This document shows, one piece after another, positions 1 through 9,756 of a DNA stretch of 64,000 nt. The notes under the pieces were generated by a model that searched no databases, was not told the origin of the DNA, and saw nothing but the letters and a program-made list of their open reading frames with translations. The translations under genes and the position numbers were made by a program. Origin of the DNA: Glaciozyma antarctica PI12 (taxonomy: Eukaryota; Basidiomycota; Microbotryomycetes; Kriegeriales; Camptobasidiaceae). Location: NCBI GenBank assembly GCA_002917775.1, contig KZ627148.1:1279431-1343430 (forward strand), in the 5' to 3' direction. Each line of letters opens with the position of its first letter. The first letter of the stretch is position 1.

Positions 1-143
1 TCTTGAGCAACGCCGTCTTCCAGCTCCCGCCTCTGCAGTCCTCCTCGTCGATCGAAGAACCGCACGCGACCGCGGAGATGCCCCTGGACTTTGATGTGCA
101 ACTCTCGGCAAGTCCCTTCGCACGCACGCCCGAAATGAGCTAG
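1..143 (+). CDS. bZIP transcription factor, left copy, 3' end only
   Basis: The frame starting at position 3 encodes the same 46 or so C-terminal residues as the complete bZIP gene at 8507-9195, ending in ARTPEMS and a TAG at 141-143. Only the tail is visible; the DNA-binding region would lie before the window. The coding part is nearly identical to the right copy (one substitution seen), so duplication or gene conversion is recent. A spliced, longer C-terminus is possible: a phase-0 donor (GTGCAA at 96 or the GC-type GCAAGT at 108) could join to the acceptor ending at 195. That would continue in an open frame to the TGA at 547-549. Confidence 0.75.
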   Translation, partial: LSNAVFQLPPLQSSSSIEEPHATAEMPLDFDVQLSASPFARTPEMS

Positions 144-195
144 ATCCTAGTTTGATCCACCCTCCTCCTTTCTTACGCACCCCCCTCCCTTTCAG

Positions 196-549
196 CCTCT
201 CATTTCAGCTCCCAATCCAACTCAACCGAAAACAATAACCACACCCCACACACCACCACCATTCCACCTCCACTTCAACTTCCAGTTCCCCGGCCTCTCG
301 CAACCGCCCCTCACTTTCGACATGCCGTACAACCCCTCGGAACCCTCGATGCGATCAAGCTCTTTCGCCCCCTCACTTTCGCCCACGTCGACGGATCAAG
401 GAGCGCCGTTACCGGGAGGAGTGGACTGGTTGGCATCGTCGGAGCTGGGGACGAATGGGGTTCGCTCGGGGCGGGGGATGAGCGAGCTGGGCGGCGTGGG
501 TGGTGGGAGTGCTGCGGGCGTTGGTGCGTGGACTATGGCTGCGTTTTGA
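196..549 (+). CDS. Possible C-terminal exon of the left bZIP gene
   Basis: An open frame runs from a pyrimidine-rich CAG acceptor (193-195) to a TGA at 547-549. It encodes a Pro/Ser-rich stretch, an FQFPGLSQPPLTFD segment and a Gly-rich end (VDWLASSELG, then GGVGGG and WTMAAF). The acceptor is retained in the right arm despite many substitutions nearby, and the divergent patch has no indels, which suits coding sequence. An independent small ORF starting at ATG 322 (75 codons) is the other reading. In the right arm a 20-bp tandem duplication puts this frame out of register. RNA evidence is needed to choose between an exon, a separate small gene and 3' UTR. Confidence 0.4.
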   Translation, partial: PLISAPNPTQPKTITTPHTPPPFHLHFNFQFPGLSQPPLTFDMPYNPSEPSMRSSSFAPSLSPTSTDQGAPLPGGVDWLASSELGTNGVRSGRGMSELGGVGGGSAAGVGAWTMAAF

Positions 550-684
550 CTCGTAGGGTCGCCCGTTTTTTTCTCCAACACCCCTCTTGTCCTTCGTCGC
601 TGGCGTCGCGTTCCCCTCCTTTCTGTAGCTGCAGATTCTTCTGCTGATTACCTCTGGCTAGCTTGTATTCATGTAGATGTTTCG

Positions 685-1155
685 TACACCCTCGAAATGG
701 AGAGAAAAGAGAGATTTGAAAGGACTTGGGGGAGAAACTCGGAAACTCAAAGTAACTCCTGACTTTGAATTTACTTACCGCATTATCAAAAGACTACAAA
801 AGTTCGACCAGCGTTTCGCGGTTGGGCTTCGTTCCTTCCCCGACCACACCTCTGCGCTCCCTCTCTGCTCGCCACAGCGTGCCAGTCCTCAGTCGCAGCG
901 CTGCCCTCACGCACCGCCCAAAAGACTCCTGCTCGGCGCTCGCAGGCCATCACAAAGATGACTCACGGGCTTGAGTCCTCTCTCGCGCTCTCGTAACGGC
1001 CGCAGATTCTCCGCCCTCGGCCCAATCAGCGGCGAAGAGCGGTACGGCATTTGGAGGATAAGCGTCCAATCGAGCACTATCTCGCGCAGCTTTCTGCTAT
1101 CGCTCTTTCCCCCATTCTGTCTGCGAGCGTCCTCTTCTGCCTCAACAACTCAACG
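685..1155. other. Intergenic, upstream of permease
   Basis: No supported gene. Short overlapping open frames begin at the edge of the repeat arm but have no recognisable protein character. This segment presumably holds the promoter and 5' leader of the permease; no clear TATA element was picked out. Confidence 0.6.
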
Positions 1156-3618
1156 ATGAAATCAGAATCAAAGCACCAACTATCGGTGGATGAAGCAGCG
1201 CTTGCAGCGCTCGGGTATCGCCAGGAGTTTCGAAGAGTAAGAGGACACTTCTCGGCCTCCTTCTCCACTCTTGACGGTCCTGCCGCAGGAATTCAGCATG
1301 GTCTCGACGATAGCCTTCGCTTTCTCGATTATGGGAGTCGCTGCGAGCGTATCTTCGACGCTCTCCTTTGGTCTGGTGGTGAGCTCTTTCGCAGGAGGGT
1401 TAGCAACCACCGCTGATCTGAATCTGGCTTTTCAGGGCGGGGGACACGTCGGAATCGTGTTCGGCTGGCAAGTAGACACATCCGCAACGGGATTGAGCTC
1501 AGCTAACTCTCAGCTACGCAGGCTCATTCCTGGATTCTTCGTCCTGACCGTCGCATTGGGGCTGGCCGAACTTTGCAGTGGTGCGTTCCCAAGATCCTTT
1601 CTTACGGCCTCGCTGACTCCTTTCCGATTGCAGCGATGCCCACCAACGGTGGCGTGAGTCTTTCCGCTGAACTGAAGATTCGAGCCCGGGTTGATCTCCC
1701 CTCGCAGGTCTACTACTGGGCTCACGCGATGGCGCCAGCTGCATGGGGACCTTACGCAGCGTGGATCACTGGTCCGTCGCGCAAGTTCCTGTGCTCCCTG
1801 AACTTTAGCTGATGCTTGCAACAGGGTACGCGAACTTGACGGGCCAAATCGCCCTGGTGTGCTCGATCGAGTACGCTTGCGCTACCATGATATGTGTCGC
1901 TGTGAGCGCAGCGTCTCCGCTCAGTTTCGCAGAGCAAAGCTGAAGCAGGCGACTTCGACTAGCTGACGGTGGCGTCCGATTTCGAGGTCGAGTACTCGCT
2001 CGCTCAGCAATACGGAATCTTCCTCGCTCTGCTTTGTGCTCGTGAGTCGCTCGCTGTCGTGCGCGGTATCTCGAATGTATTCTTATCAGGCTTCTCTAGA
2101 TGTCTTCCTCTGCTCTTGCGCAACTCGGGTTATGGCTCGACTCAACATGCTTTACGTCGTAATCAAGTGAGTCCTGCGATTTCCAGGAAAGCTTTGCGTG
2201 AAGCTAACTCGCTCGCAGCCTCGGCACAACAATCGCAACGATCATTTGCTTCGCGGCGCTTCCTAAAGAGCACGTCTCCGCCGCGGTAGCTTTCACCAAG
2301 TTCGAGAATGGATCCTCGTGGAGCGGTGGGCTGTCTTTCCTTCTCGCGTTCACCGCACCGTGAGTCCAAATTTTCCGTAACTCACTCAGAATTCCTTCTG
2401 ACTCGATTTCGAACGCAGAATGTGGACGTTGACTGGCTGGGACGCGTAGGTTGACCGGAGCTTTCGCGCAGCACGAAACTGACCTTGCCCTTCGCACAGT
2501 GCAGCTCACGTCACAGAGGAGGTTCCAAACCCTGCAGTGGTTGGTCCCATCGCTATGGTCGTCGCCGTCGTCTCAACCTGGCTTCTCGGTTTCGCCATGC
2601 TCATCGCTACTTCGTTCGCGATTCTCGACGTCGGAGCTCTCCTTGAGACACCTCTCGCACTGCCTATGGCTCAGGTTAGTCTCCATTTATGGCACCAGCG
2701 AGTAACTTGCGCTGATTCTTGGTTCGCAGGTCTATTACGACGTCTTGGGCAAGCGAGGCATGCTTGCGATCTGGAGGTTCGTTTTTTTGCCTCTCCCGGA
2801 CGTCCGGCCGCTAAAATACATCGCGCAGCTTCGTCATTATCGTCCAGTTCGCAACTTGCGCCGCCCAGACAGCCGATGCTAGTAGAGTCGTCTTCGCATT
2901 CGCAAGAGACGGTGCCATTCCTGGCTCTCGCCTGTGGAAGCGAATCAGCCCGCGGACCCAGACGCCCATCTACGCGGTCGTATTCGTCGCGGTCTGCGCA
3001 GCGTTTTTGGGACTCCTCGGGCTCAACCAACAAGCTGGACTGGCGTTGTTTGCGGTCGCAGTCATCTCCCTTTACGTCTCGTACGCCGCCCCGATTCTAC
3101 TCCGCATCACTTCGGGTCGGAATGCACTCAAGCCTGTACGTACTTTTGCTCCAGCCCCTTCGGAATCCAGCTTGCTCATTAGCTCTTCGCGCAGGGCCCT
3201 TTCTCTCTCGGATCGTTTGGAATCCCCGTCGGCGCGGTCGCTGTCGCATGGGTTGTGAGTCGGTTTCCTCCTCCTTCAAATCGAACGCTCATCCCTAGTC
3301 ATACAGACCTTCATCCTCTTTATCCTCCTCTTCCCAGGAGAAGCAGTTCCGAGCGCGGCAGGCGTAAGTCCTTCGCACAAGCGGCGTCCTCGCTCCCGAG
3401 TCGCTGACCATCACTCGCAGATGAACTACGCCGTCGTCGTGCTGGCAACGATCCTCGGAGGAGCCACGCTCTATTGGATCGTCAGCGCGCGTCACTGGTT
3501 CAAGGGACCGATCAGCAACATCGTTGAGGACGCGCCGGTGGTGAGCGACGAGATCTCGGAGGAGAAGTTTGCGAAGGGTTCGGACAAGGCGTCGGTTGTC
3601 GTTAGGGAGGTGCAGTAG
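1156..3618 (+). CDS. GABA/amino-acid permease (APC superfamily)
   Basis: Multi-exon gene for a 12-TM amino acid/choline/GABA permease of the UGA4/HNM1/BAT1 type, importing GABA, polyamines, choline or amino acids across the plasma membrane. Start is MKSESKHQ, followed by the family signature LGYRQEFRREFS at the cytoplasmic N-terminus. Then come SIMGVAASVSSTL and GGHVGIVFGWQ (TM1-2), SAMPTNGGVYYWAH after splicing, TGYANLTGQIALVCS, TLTGWDAAAHVTEEV (the conserved amphipathic family motif), ATCAAQTADASRVVFAFARD and a C-terminal TM pair. It ends with a charged cytosolic tail. Roughly fifteen introns of about 50-65 nt interrupt it. It lies inside the inverted repeat, with a MATE transporter downstream. 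Substrate cannot be fixed from sequence; GABA or a polyamine is favoured by family and by the nearby agmatinase. Confidence 0.9.
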
Positions 3619-3757
3619 AGACTGAGGGGGAACTACTGGCTGGTAAAGACTTTGAGCAAAGGTGGACGTGCGAAGCGCGAAAGACGAGTCGAGGACTCCA
3701 CCCCCTAGTTTTGGTCGCGTCCCTCTTCTCCCAACGCCCCCTCTCGCCGCTTGCAAG

Positions 3758-4771
3758 ATGGAAGAAGCCTCGAGTCTCGCAGCAAACCTATCGGCCCAAT
3801 TCAAGGCTCTCCCTGTCCCCTCCGCCCTGGCCTACTACGCAGGACTCCTCGTCGCGTCCTCCCTCCTCACTCCCCCTCCTTCGTCCACCGCCCGCGACCC
3901 ACAAAAATCCCAGCAGCACCCCACCTCTGCCACCGCTCCCTCAGAACCCACCTCGCCTTCTGGAAGCTCGCCTCGAACCCAGCCGACCTCGCCAGCAACC
4001 ACTCCCGACGCGACGGTCACCTTTCAGCTGCACTTGGCGGCTGTCCGCGAGAGCCTCAGGACGAAGTGCTCCCTAGCTCTCCTGGAGCTCAACCCCTTGG
4101 CTATCGACGAGTGCCTCAAGGAGCTCCTTAGCAAGGAGAAATGTATGAGGGCTCTTGCAGACGCGCAGCTAGTCTACGCGACGCGCACGCAAGACGCACT
4201 GGAGGAGGCCGACCCCAGCGAGGAGGATGAGGAGGAATCTCTCAATATGTACGCGTACGGCTACGACGAAGTAAGCGAGGAGGACGCCCACTCCATCGAC
4301 TGCTCCTCCCCCGTCCTCCCAATCGTACCTCCCACCCCCTCCCTCTCCACCGAACCCCTCCGCCCGACGCGACTTTTCGCCCCCTTCCTCGTCCCTTTCG
4401 TCCCCTCCACCCTTTCCTCCCCCGGCGACCATCTCGACGTGCGTAAAGGAGGTGCGTCGCGCGTGGACGCGCCTGGGAAGCACGTCGTGCCTGAGCTCGT
4501 TGCCGCGGAAGGAAGCAGTAGTTCGAGGAGCTCTACGAGCGAAGATTTCGTGGAGGATATGGGGGACAAAGCTGGTGAGGAGGAGAAGGAAGGCGACGCT
4601 GTGAAGGAGGAGGAGCGAGAGGAGGAGGCGCGGTTGGAGGAGGCGGAGGAGGCTGAGGTACGACGTGGGAAGCGGAAGAGGAAGGGCGTTAAAGTGGAGG
4701 ATGCGGTAGAGAGGGAGGTGGAGGATGCGGGTGCGGGAGGTCGGAATGCGAAGCGGAGGGCGAGGAGATGA
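3758..4771 (+). CDS. Hypothetical acidic/basic-tailed protein
   Basis: Intronless frame of about 337 residues from the ATG at 3758; an in-frame ATG at 3662 would add 32 residues but lies only 44 bp after the permease stop. I do not recognise a family. The N-terminal third has a compact hydrophobic segment (LAYYAGLLVASSLL). A Pro/Ser/Thr-rich linker follows, then a charged helix-like block (LHLAAVRESLRTKCSLALLE through about residue 150), long Asp/Glu-rich stretches, and a basic end (RRGKRKRKGVK, NAKRRARR) that resembles a bipartite nuclear localisation signal. The acidic-plus-basic layout suits a nuclear or chromatin-associated protein, but function is unknown. It is short, disordered and probably lineage-restricted. 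Confidence 0.65.
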   Translation: MEEASSLAANLSAQFKALPVPSALAYYAGLLVASSLLTPPPSSTARDPQKSQQHPTSATAPSEPTSPSGSSPRTQPTSPATTPDATVTFQLHLAAVRESLRTKCSLALLELNPLAIDECLKELLSKEKCMRALADAQLVYATRTQDALEEADPSEEDEEESLNMYAYGYDEVSEEDAHSIDCSSPVLPIVPPTPSLSTEPLRPTRLFAPFLVPFVPSTLSSPGDHLDVRKGGASRVDAPGKHVVPELVAAEGSSSSRSSTSEDFVEDMGDKAGEEEKEGDAVKEEEREEEARLEEAEEAEVRRGKRKRKGVKVEDAVEREVEDAGAGGRNAKRRARR

Positions 4772-5910
4772 GCGAGGGGAGGGCGGTTGGCAGGCGGCCT
4801 GGTGCTGTCTTGGTGTTCTTAGTTCTTAGATATTCCCCTACTTGTATATCCATTGTTAACCCGCATCTTTTTCTGAGGAGGGAGGCGGCCTGACGAGGAG
4901 GCCCGCGAGATTGGTTGGTGCTGCTCTGGCGAGAATGTGGTGCTCCTAGCTGCTCCTTTCTCCTTCGCCCACGCTTTTTCTTCAGGTCCATCTTACGAAA
5001 TCTGGCTTGTTTGCCTTGTAGCGACATCACTTGCAAGCTCTGCAAACCTCCTTGCGAAGAAGCTGAAGCCGATTTTGCACCAGTTTGCGTCGATTGGATG
5101 TTTGGGCAAGCTCGGGCTGCGTAGTGAGGGTTTTCAGCTACTCTGCTGTCGTTTCCGACGTGACAAACGTTCTCAATGCCAGTCTTGAGGCCAACAGCCT
5201 CAAATACGAATCTCGCTCTCCCTCGCTCGCTCTGTGGGCGCTGACTTTAGCCAATGTCTTCCTCGCTCCAGTGGCCGCAGCACAAATCTTAGCGCATGCT
5301 CAAAGACCTTCCGCCATTTCTCTGCCGTAGCAGGCCCAACGCCACACCGTTTCAAAGCGAAATGTCGCTCATTCCTCAAATCTCGCTACTCGACCTGGTA
5401 CGCCCCGTGGGCCTTGAGGTAGCTTCTTACTTCCGTACTTTTCTGGCTGCTTTCGAACGAGTGTACAAGATAGCACTCCCGTTCTGGACGGAGATATTAC
5501 GGCATGTGGTGGCGCAGGGTGGTATCGCTGATACGCCCAAATGAGAAGCTCGCCCGATTCCTGTCGCCAAATTCTGCGCACGATCAGCAAAGGAGCAGAG
5601 CACACAGAAGGAGAGGAGGAGGAGCTCGCGCCGCGAGCTCAAGAAAATTAACTTGCTGTGTGGAGGCTTCAATCTATTTATTCAGGGATTATCAACGCCC
5701 TGTGCTTCCTCTCTCCGCTCCAGGACGTCCCAGTGCTCTCAATGAAAGAGAAAGCTTCGATTAATCTGGTGCTGCCACTTGACTCCACCTGAACGGCAGC
5801 GTGCCGCCGCCAAGTCGTCAAAAGTCAGCGATAACGACGTGCCGGCATCGACTCACTCCCGCTCTCTTCCTCGTCTTGCTCCTCTCTCACCACGCATACC
5901 ACCACCGATA
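4772..5910. other. 1.1-kb intergenic stretch, no supported gene
   Basis: Several 60-85-codon frames overlap here (for example around 4937-5188, 5085-5330 and 5296-5544). None shows a recognisable domain, and none extends through plausible splice sites into a longer product. GC content looks lower than in neighbouring genes. The last 150 bp is presumably the MATE promoter and leader. A decayed gene or a non-coding transcript cannot be excluded. Confidence 0.5.
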
Positions 5911-7850
5911 ATGGGCCCACACAAGAGTTCCACGCTCCGCTCTCACAACGAGCGATCACCTCTGCTCCGCTCCTCCCAACAGCCACCGATCTCATTTGCC
6001 ACCGAGCTCCTTTTTCTCTTCCGCACATCCACACCCGTGGCGCTCTCGTACGCCTTTCAGAACTCACTGGTAGGTTGAAGCGCGTGCGATAAAGTAAGAC
6101 GGACGAGCTGACGATCTCTCTCCCTGCAGCAAACCCTGTCAGTGGTCATCGTCGGGCATCTCGGACCAGCTCAGCTATCTGCCGCCGCATTCTCGTAGTA
6201 CGTTCTCCGTCACTCTTCTTAGAGGCCTCGAGTATTTATCGAACCTTTCTTCAGCATGCTCGCGATGTGTACGGCGTGGTGCGTCGCGTTGGGTGGATCC
6301 ACCGCCGTCGCAAGTCCAGCTCCCGATCCGCCGCTTGCCTTGCGCTGACGACTCTGTTCAGGACACCATCGCATCCGCCATCTACACCAGCAAGTCGGCG
6401 AAGAGAACGGACGTCGGCGTCGTACTTCAACGCTGCCTATTATGCCTCGGTCTTCTATATCTCCCCTTCGCATTGCTGTGGTGGTTCGTCGCTCCGGTCC
6501 TGCTGGCCCTAGGACAGACCCAGGAGCTTTCAGATAACTGCCAGGCGTTTCTACGGATTCTGAGCTTTGGAGCTCCTGGCTACATCGCCTTTGAGAGCGT
6601 CAAGAAGTTCCTCCAGGTCCAAGGTAAGCTCGCCGGCGTCTGCTCCTTCTCCCCCTCGCTGATGATTCTCCAGGAATCATGCACGCGTCGACACTGGTTC
6701 TCCTCTTCACCTCCCCCTTCAACGTCGCCCTTAATTATCTCCTCATCTACCACACTCGGCTGGGATTTCTCGGAGCTCCGGTCGCCACCTCCATCACGTA
6801 CTGGATCTCGTTCTTTCTTTTATGCAGTGAGTTGCTCTCCTCACTGTCCAGTTCAATAGCTGAGCCAGTCTTAAGTGTACTGCAAGTACGTTGACGGGAG
6901 TGCGTGCTGGGGTGGATGGGATCGTCGCTGCCTCGAGCGATGGGGAGCCTTCCTCAAGCTCGCGATCCCCGGAATCCTCCACGTCGGGACGGAGTGGTGC
7001 GTTCTCAACGAGTGTTACGCTTCTTCCCTGACACGCTTTTGTGCGGACTCTCAGGTGGGCATTCGAAATCGTCGCTCTCGCCGCAGGCCGACTCGGCGAC
7101 CTTCCTCTCTCCGCTCAGTCTGTGATCATGACCGTCGACCAAGTCCGTTCCTCCCTCATTCCTTCGTTCAGATTTTATACTCACTTTATCCCTGCAGATC
7201 CTAAACACCCTCCCTTTCGGAATTGGTGTCGCGACCTCAGCTCGTATCGGCAACCTCTTGGGCTCCCAATCCCCCTCTCACGCCCGACTCTCCTCTCATG
7301 CCTCCGTCGCGCTTTCGACAATCTTCGGGGGAGCAGTTCTGGTTGTCCTCATGGCGACGCGCGAGTCGTTCGGCTACCTCTTCAGCAGCGAGGAGGACGT
7401 GGTCCAGCTCGTTGCGGACGTCCTGCCTTACGTTGCTGCGTTCCAGATTGCGGACGGATGGGCTCAGAGGTTCCTTATTCCTGCCAAAACGTTGATGTTA
7501 CTGTGCTGACCTCGTCATTCTCCAGTTGCGGCGGAGTTCTGCGAGGAATGGGCAAGCAGCACGTCGGCGCTGCGGTCAACGTCGTCGCGTACTATCTCTT
7601 CGCTCTCCCCCTCGGAATCTGGTACGTCTTCTCACTTTGATTTATCCAGGACGCTTGCTGACCCCCCTTTCGCAGGCTCGCGTTCAATACTCGTCTCGGC
7701 CTCGCTGGGCTGTGGGTCGGCCAGTGCGCAGCCCTGTTCCTCGCTGGGATTGGGCAGTACGTTCTTGTAGCGTGTACTCGGTGGGAGGTGGAGGTGGAGA
7801 AGGCGGAGGAAAGACTAGAGGAATCGCCAGCTGTGCTGGTGACTGTGTAG
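5911..7850 (+). CDS. MATE family multidrug/metabolite efflux transporter
   Basis: Multi-exon gene for a MATE (DinF/NorM/ERC1-like) proton- or sodium-coupled exporter with 12 TM segments. It starts MGPHKSSTLRSHNERSPLL, a cytosolic N-terminus. Spliced landmarks are FRTSTPVALSYAFQNSLQTL, SVVIVGHLGPAQLSAAAF (TM2), a GGSTALDTIASAIYTSK loop equivalent to the family's DTLCGQAYGA motif, FLRILSFGAPGYIAFESVKK, and FNVALNYLLIYH. The second half begins LKLAIPGILHVGTEWWAFEI and includes FGIGVATSARIGNLLGS and QIADGWAQSCGGVLRGMGKQ. About ten short introns. It sits inside the inverted repeat, downstream of the permease. The substrate is unknown; MATE proteins in other eukaryotes export cationic compounds, agmatine among them. 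Confidence 0.92.
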
Positions 7851-7949
7851 CTAGCGCGTATAGAAGCATTAGATTCTCCCAGACTCGTCTCTCGCTCTCG
7901 CTCTCGCTCTCACTTTGCCGCTTCGTGCCTAAGCCGCTGCTGCTGCGAA

Positions 7950-8650
7950 CGAAACATCTATATAAACACAGCTAGCCAAGGAAGCGGTAAGCACAACTGC
8001 AGCTGCGAAAAAAAAAGAACGCGACGCCAGCGACGAAGGACAAGAGGGGTGTTGGAGAGAAAAACGGGCGACCCTACGAGTCAAAACGCAGCCATAGTCC
8101 ACGCACCAACGCCCGCAGCACTCCCACCACCCACGCCGCCCAGCTCGCTCATCCCCCGCCCCGAGCGAACCCCATTCGTCCCCAGTTCCGACGATGCCAA
8201 CCAGTCCACTCCTCCCGGTAACGGCGCTCCTTGATTCGTCGACGTGGGCGAAAGTGAGGGGGCGAAAGAGCTTGATCGCATCGAGGGTTCCGAGGGGTTG
8301 TAGAGGGTTCCGAGGGGTTGTAGGGCATGTCGAAAGTGAGGGGCGGTTGCGAGAGGCCGGGGAACTGGAAGTTGAAGTGGAGGTGGAAAGGAGGTGGTGC
8401 GAGGGGTGTGGGGAGTGATATCGGTTGAGGAGGGGTGGGAGCTGAACTGAGAAGCTGCAGGAGAGGGGAAGACGGAAGAAAGGAGGAGGGTGGATCAAAC
8501 TAGGATCTAGCTCATTTCGGGCGTGCGTGCGAAGGGACTTGCCGAGAGTTGCACATCAAAGTCGAGGGGCATCTCCGCGGTCGCGTGCGGTTCTTCGATC
8601 GACGAGGAGGACTGCAGAGGCGGGAGCTGGAAGACGGCGTTGCTCAAGAT
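7950..8650 (-). repeat. Right arm of large inverted repeat
   Basis: Reverse complement of 1-684. It holds the last 48 codons of the complete bZIP gene plus about 560 bp beyond its stop. Compared with the left arm it has an exact 20-bp tandem duplication at 8283-8322 and a divergent ungapped patch at about 8384-8485. A homopurine run near 8010 differs too. The side facing the MATE gene fades out at about 7950. The stretch between the MATE stop (7850) and the bZIP stop (8507) holds nothing else that I can support. Confidence 0.93.
8283..8322. repeat. 20-bp perfect tandem duplication in right arm
   Basis: The unit GAGGGTTCCGAGGGGTTGTA occurs twice back to back (8283-8302 and 8303-8322); the left arm has only one copy. 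Because 20 is not a multiple of three, the possible C-terminal bZIP exon is read in a different frame downstream in this copy. Confidence 0.95.
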
Positions 8651-9195
8651 TGCCGACGAGCTTGCAGTTGCAGTCGGGTCCTGGCCGTAGAAGTAGGCGC
8701 TCGCGTCCTGCGTTGGCATCTGTGGGAAATAAAGCGTACTAGGATCTAGCTGGAGAGGGGCAGAAAGGAATGCACTCGCCGATACGTCGTCGTCAAAGGG
8801 ACTCGTGCGGAGGCTGGCCTGGTAGGATTCGTAGGTGGAGGCGGGCGGCGAGGGTAGCGATGGAGGGGACGCCGTGGCTGATGCTTGGAGAGCTTCGATC
8901 TGCCCGTACAGGCAGTCGATCGTGCATCGCAAGTCGGCGTTCTCCTTGACGAGCGAGTCGACCTTGACGAGGAGAGCGCCATCGTCGAAGGAAGATGGAC
9001 TGCCGCGTTCGCTCTCGTAGGCCTGGATCTGCTCCTCGAGGCTCTTGATGTAGGCGGCCTTGCGCTCTCGGTGAGCCTTCTGCGCCTGTTGGAGGAGCGC
9101 GTGGGGTCAGCCCGTGCGTCTCTGGAGAGGGCGAGCGGAGGACGGACCTTGGCGTTACGGCTGCGCTCCTTCTCGGACACCTTTTCCAAAGGCAT
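8507..9195 (-). CDS. bZIP transcription factor (right copy)
   Basis: Nuclear DNA-binding regulator. The start ATG (9195) encodes MPLEKVSEKERSRNAK. A single intron (about 9098-9159) then joins to AQKAHRERKAAYIKSLEEQI, giving the fungal Yap/AP1-type basic region NAxAQxAxRERK directly at the N-terminus. Next comes a leucine-zipper-like heptad region (IQAYESER through LVKENADLRCTIDCLYGQIE), then a Ser/Pro/Ala-rich tail ending ARTPEMS. It is head-to-head with the agmatinase gene across about 560 bp. The leader holds a 22-codon upstream ORF and a probable intron acceptor (CACCAG) just before the start. A spliced C-terminal extension into the repeat arm is possible, but here it would be shifted by the 20-bp duplication. 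Confidence 0.85.
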
Positions 9196-9756
9196 TACGG
9201 CGGGTACGGCTGGTGGATAAGGGCACGGGGTCAGCAGCGGTCGCAAAGCTCTTATCGGAAAGGTGCGATGCCGTACAAGATCGGGCGAGGTGGGAAGCGG
9301 CGAAGGGGCGCGGTCGAGTGTGACTGCTGAGTTGGCGTAGGAGTAAGGCGCTTCTGCTTAAGAATCCCTGGAGGTCGTGCTGGAGGGGAGAAGGTTGAGG
9401 AGGAAGAGAGCGATGTTCGAAGTCATTACAGAAACAACTCTCACACTACAAAACTAATTCTTTGACTACAACAGTTTCTATTCGGCTAAAGCCCAGCTTG
9501 AAGAATCTCGGCCGCCTTCGGCTGTTCTCCTCCTGTGCTGACTGCTCCTGGGCTGACACCACGACGTACTGCTCTGACTGCTCTCGAGTCCAAGCTGCTT
9601 CTAAGACGATTCAAGCGGACTTTGTTCGACCTCGCGCGGTCACGATAACGCCCAGCGAGCCGCAATCAAGCGTACCAACGTAACGCTCTCCTCCCAGGCG
9701 AGGATGCTCGACCGATTACCTCTCTGCTTTCTCAACGACACCCCGAGCTCGACAGG
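9196..9756. promoter_or_regulatory. Divergent bZIP-agmatinase promoter region
   Basis: This 561-bp interval separates the bZIP start from the agmatinase start, so both genes are transcribed outward from it. It is relatively A+T-rich around 9425-9480. It contains the bZIP uORF and a likely 5'-leader intron acceptor. No specific bZIP site could be assigned with confidence. Confidence 0.6.
9358..9426 (-). promoter_or_regulatory. 22-codon upstream ORF in bZIP leader
   Basis: ATG at 9426 to TAA at 9358-9360 encodes MTSNIALFLLNLLPSSTTSR plus Asp-Ser. It contains no internal GT, so it cannot be a spliced first coding exon, and it sits about 160 bp upstream of the bZIP start. Fungal bZIP regulators (GCN4/CPC1, YAP2) are known for uORF-based translational control; whether this one acts that way is inference. 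Confidence 0.45.

Larger units (their letters stand above)
1..684 (+). repeat. Left arm of large inverted repeat
   Basis: This stretch is the reverse complement of 7950-8650. Positions 1-165 differ from the right arm at essentially one base, and about 268-600 at only a few bases plus a 20-bp tandem duplication present only in the right arm. Between them lies a roughly 100-bp patch (about 166-267) with about 23 mismatches but no gaps. Similarity fades by about 684. The window begins inside the arm, so its true outer end is unknown. The arm contains the 3' end of a bZIP gene, so it is a gene-end duplication and not the terminal repeat of a recognisable transposon. Confidence 0.93.

Noticed and set aside
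677-974. Small frames just inside the left repeat arm
   Set aside because: Two overlapping frames without domains; one begins in the fading edge of the repeat. No support as genes.
4915-5544. Cluster of 60-85-codon plus-strand frames before the MATE gene
   Set aside because: Overlapping frames with no conserved motif and no convincing splice sites to join them.
7880-7915. (TCTCGC)n-like microsatellite
   Set aside because: Short imperfect pyrimidine repeat just after the MATE stop; no sign of function.
1-8650. DNA transposon with terminal inverted repeats
   Set aside because: The arms contain bZIP coding sequence and flanking DNA, there is no transposase between them, and no target-site duplication can be tested because the left end is outside the window.
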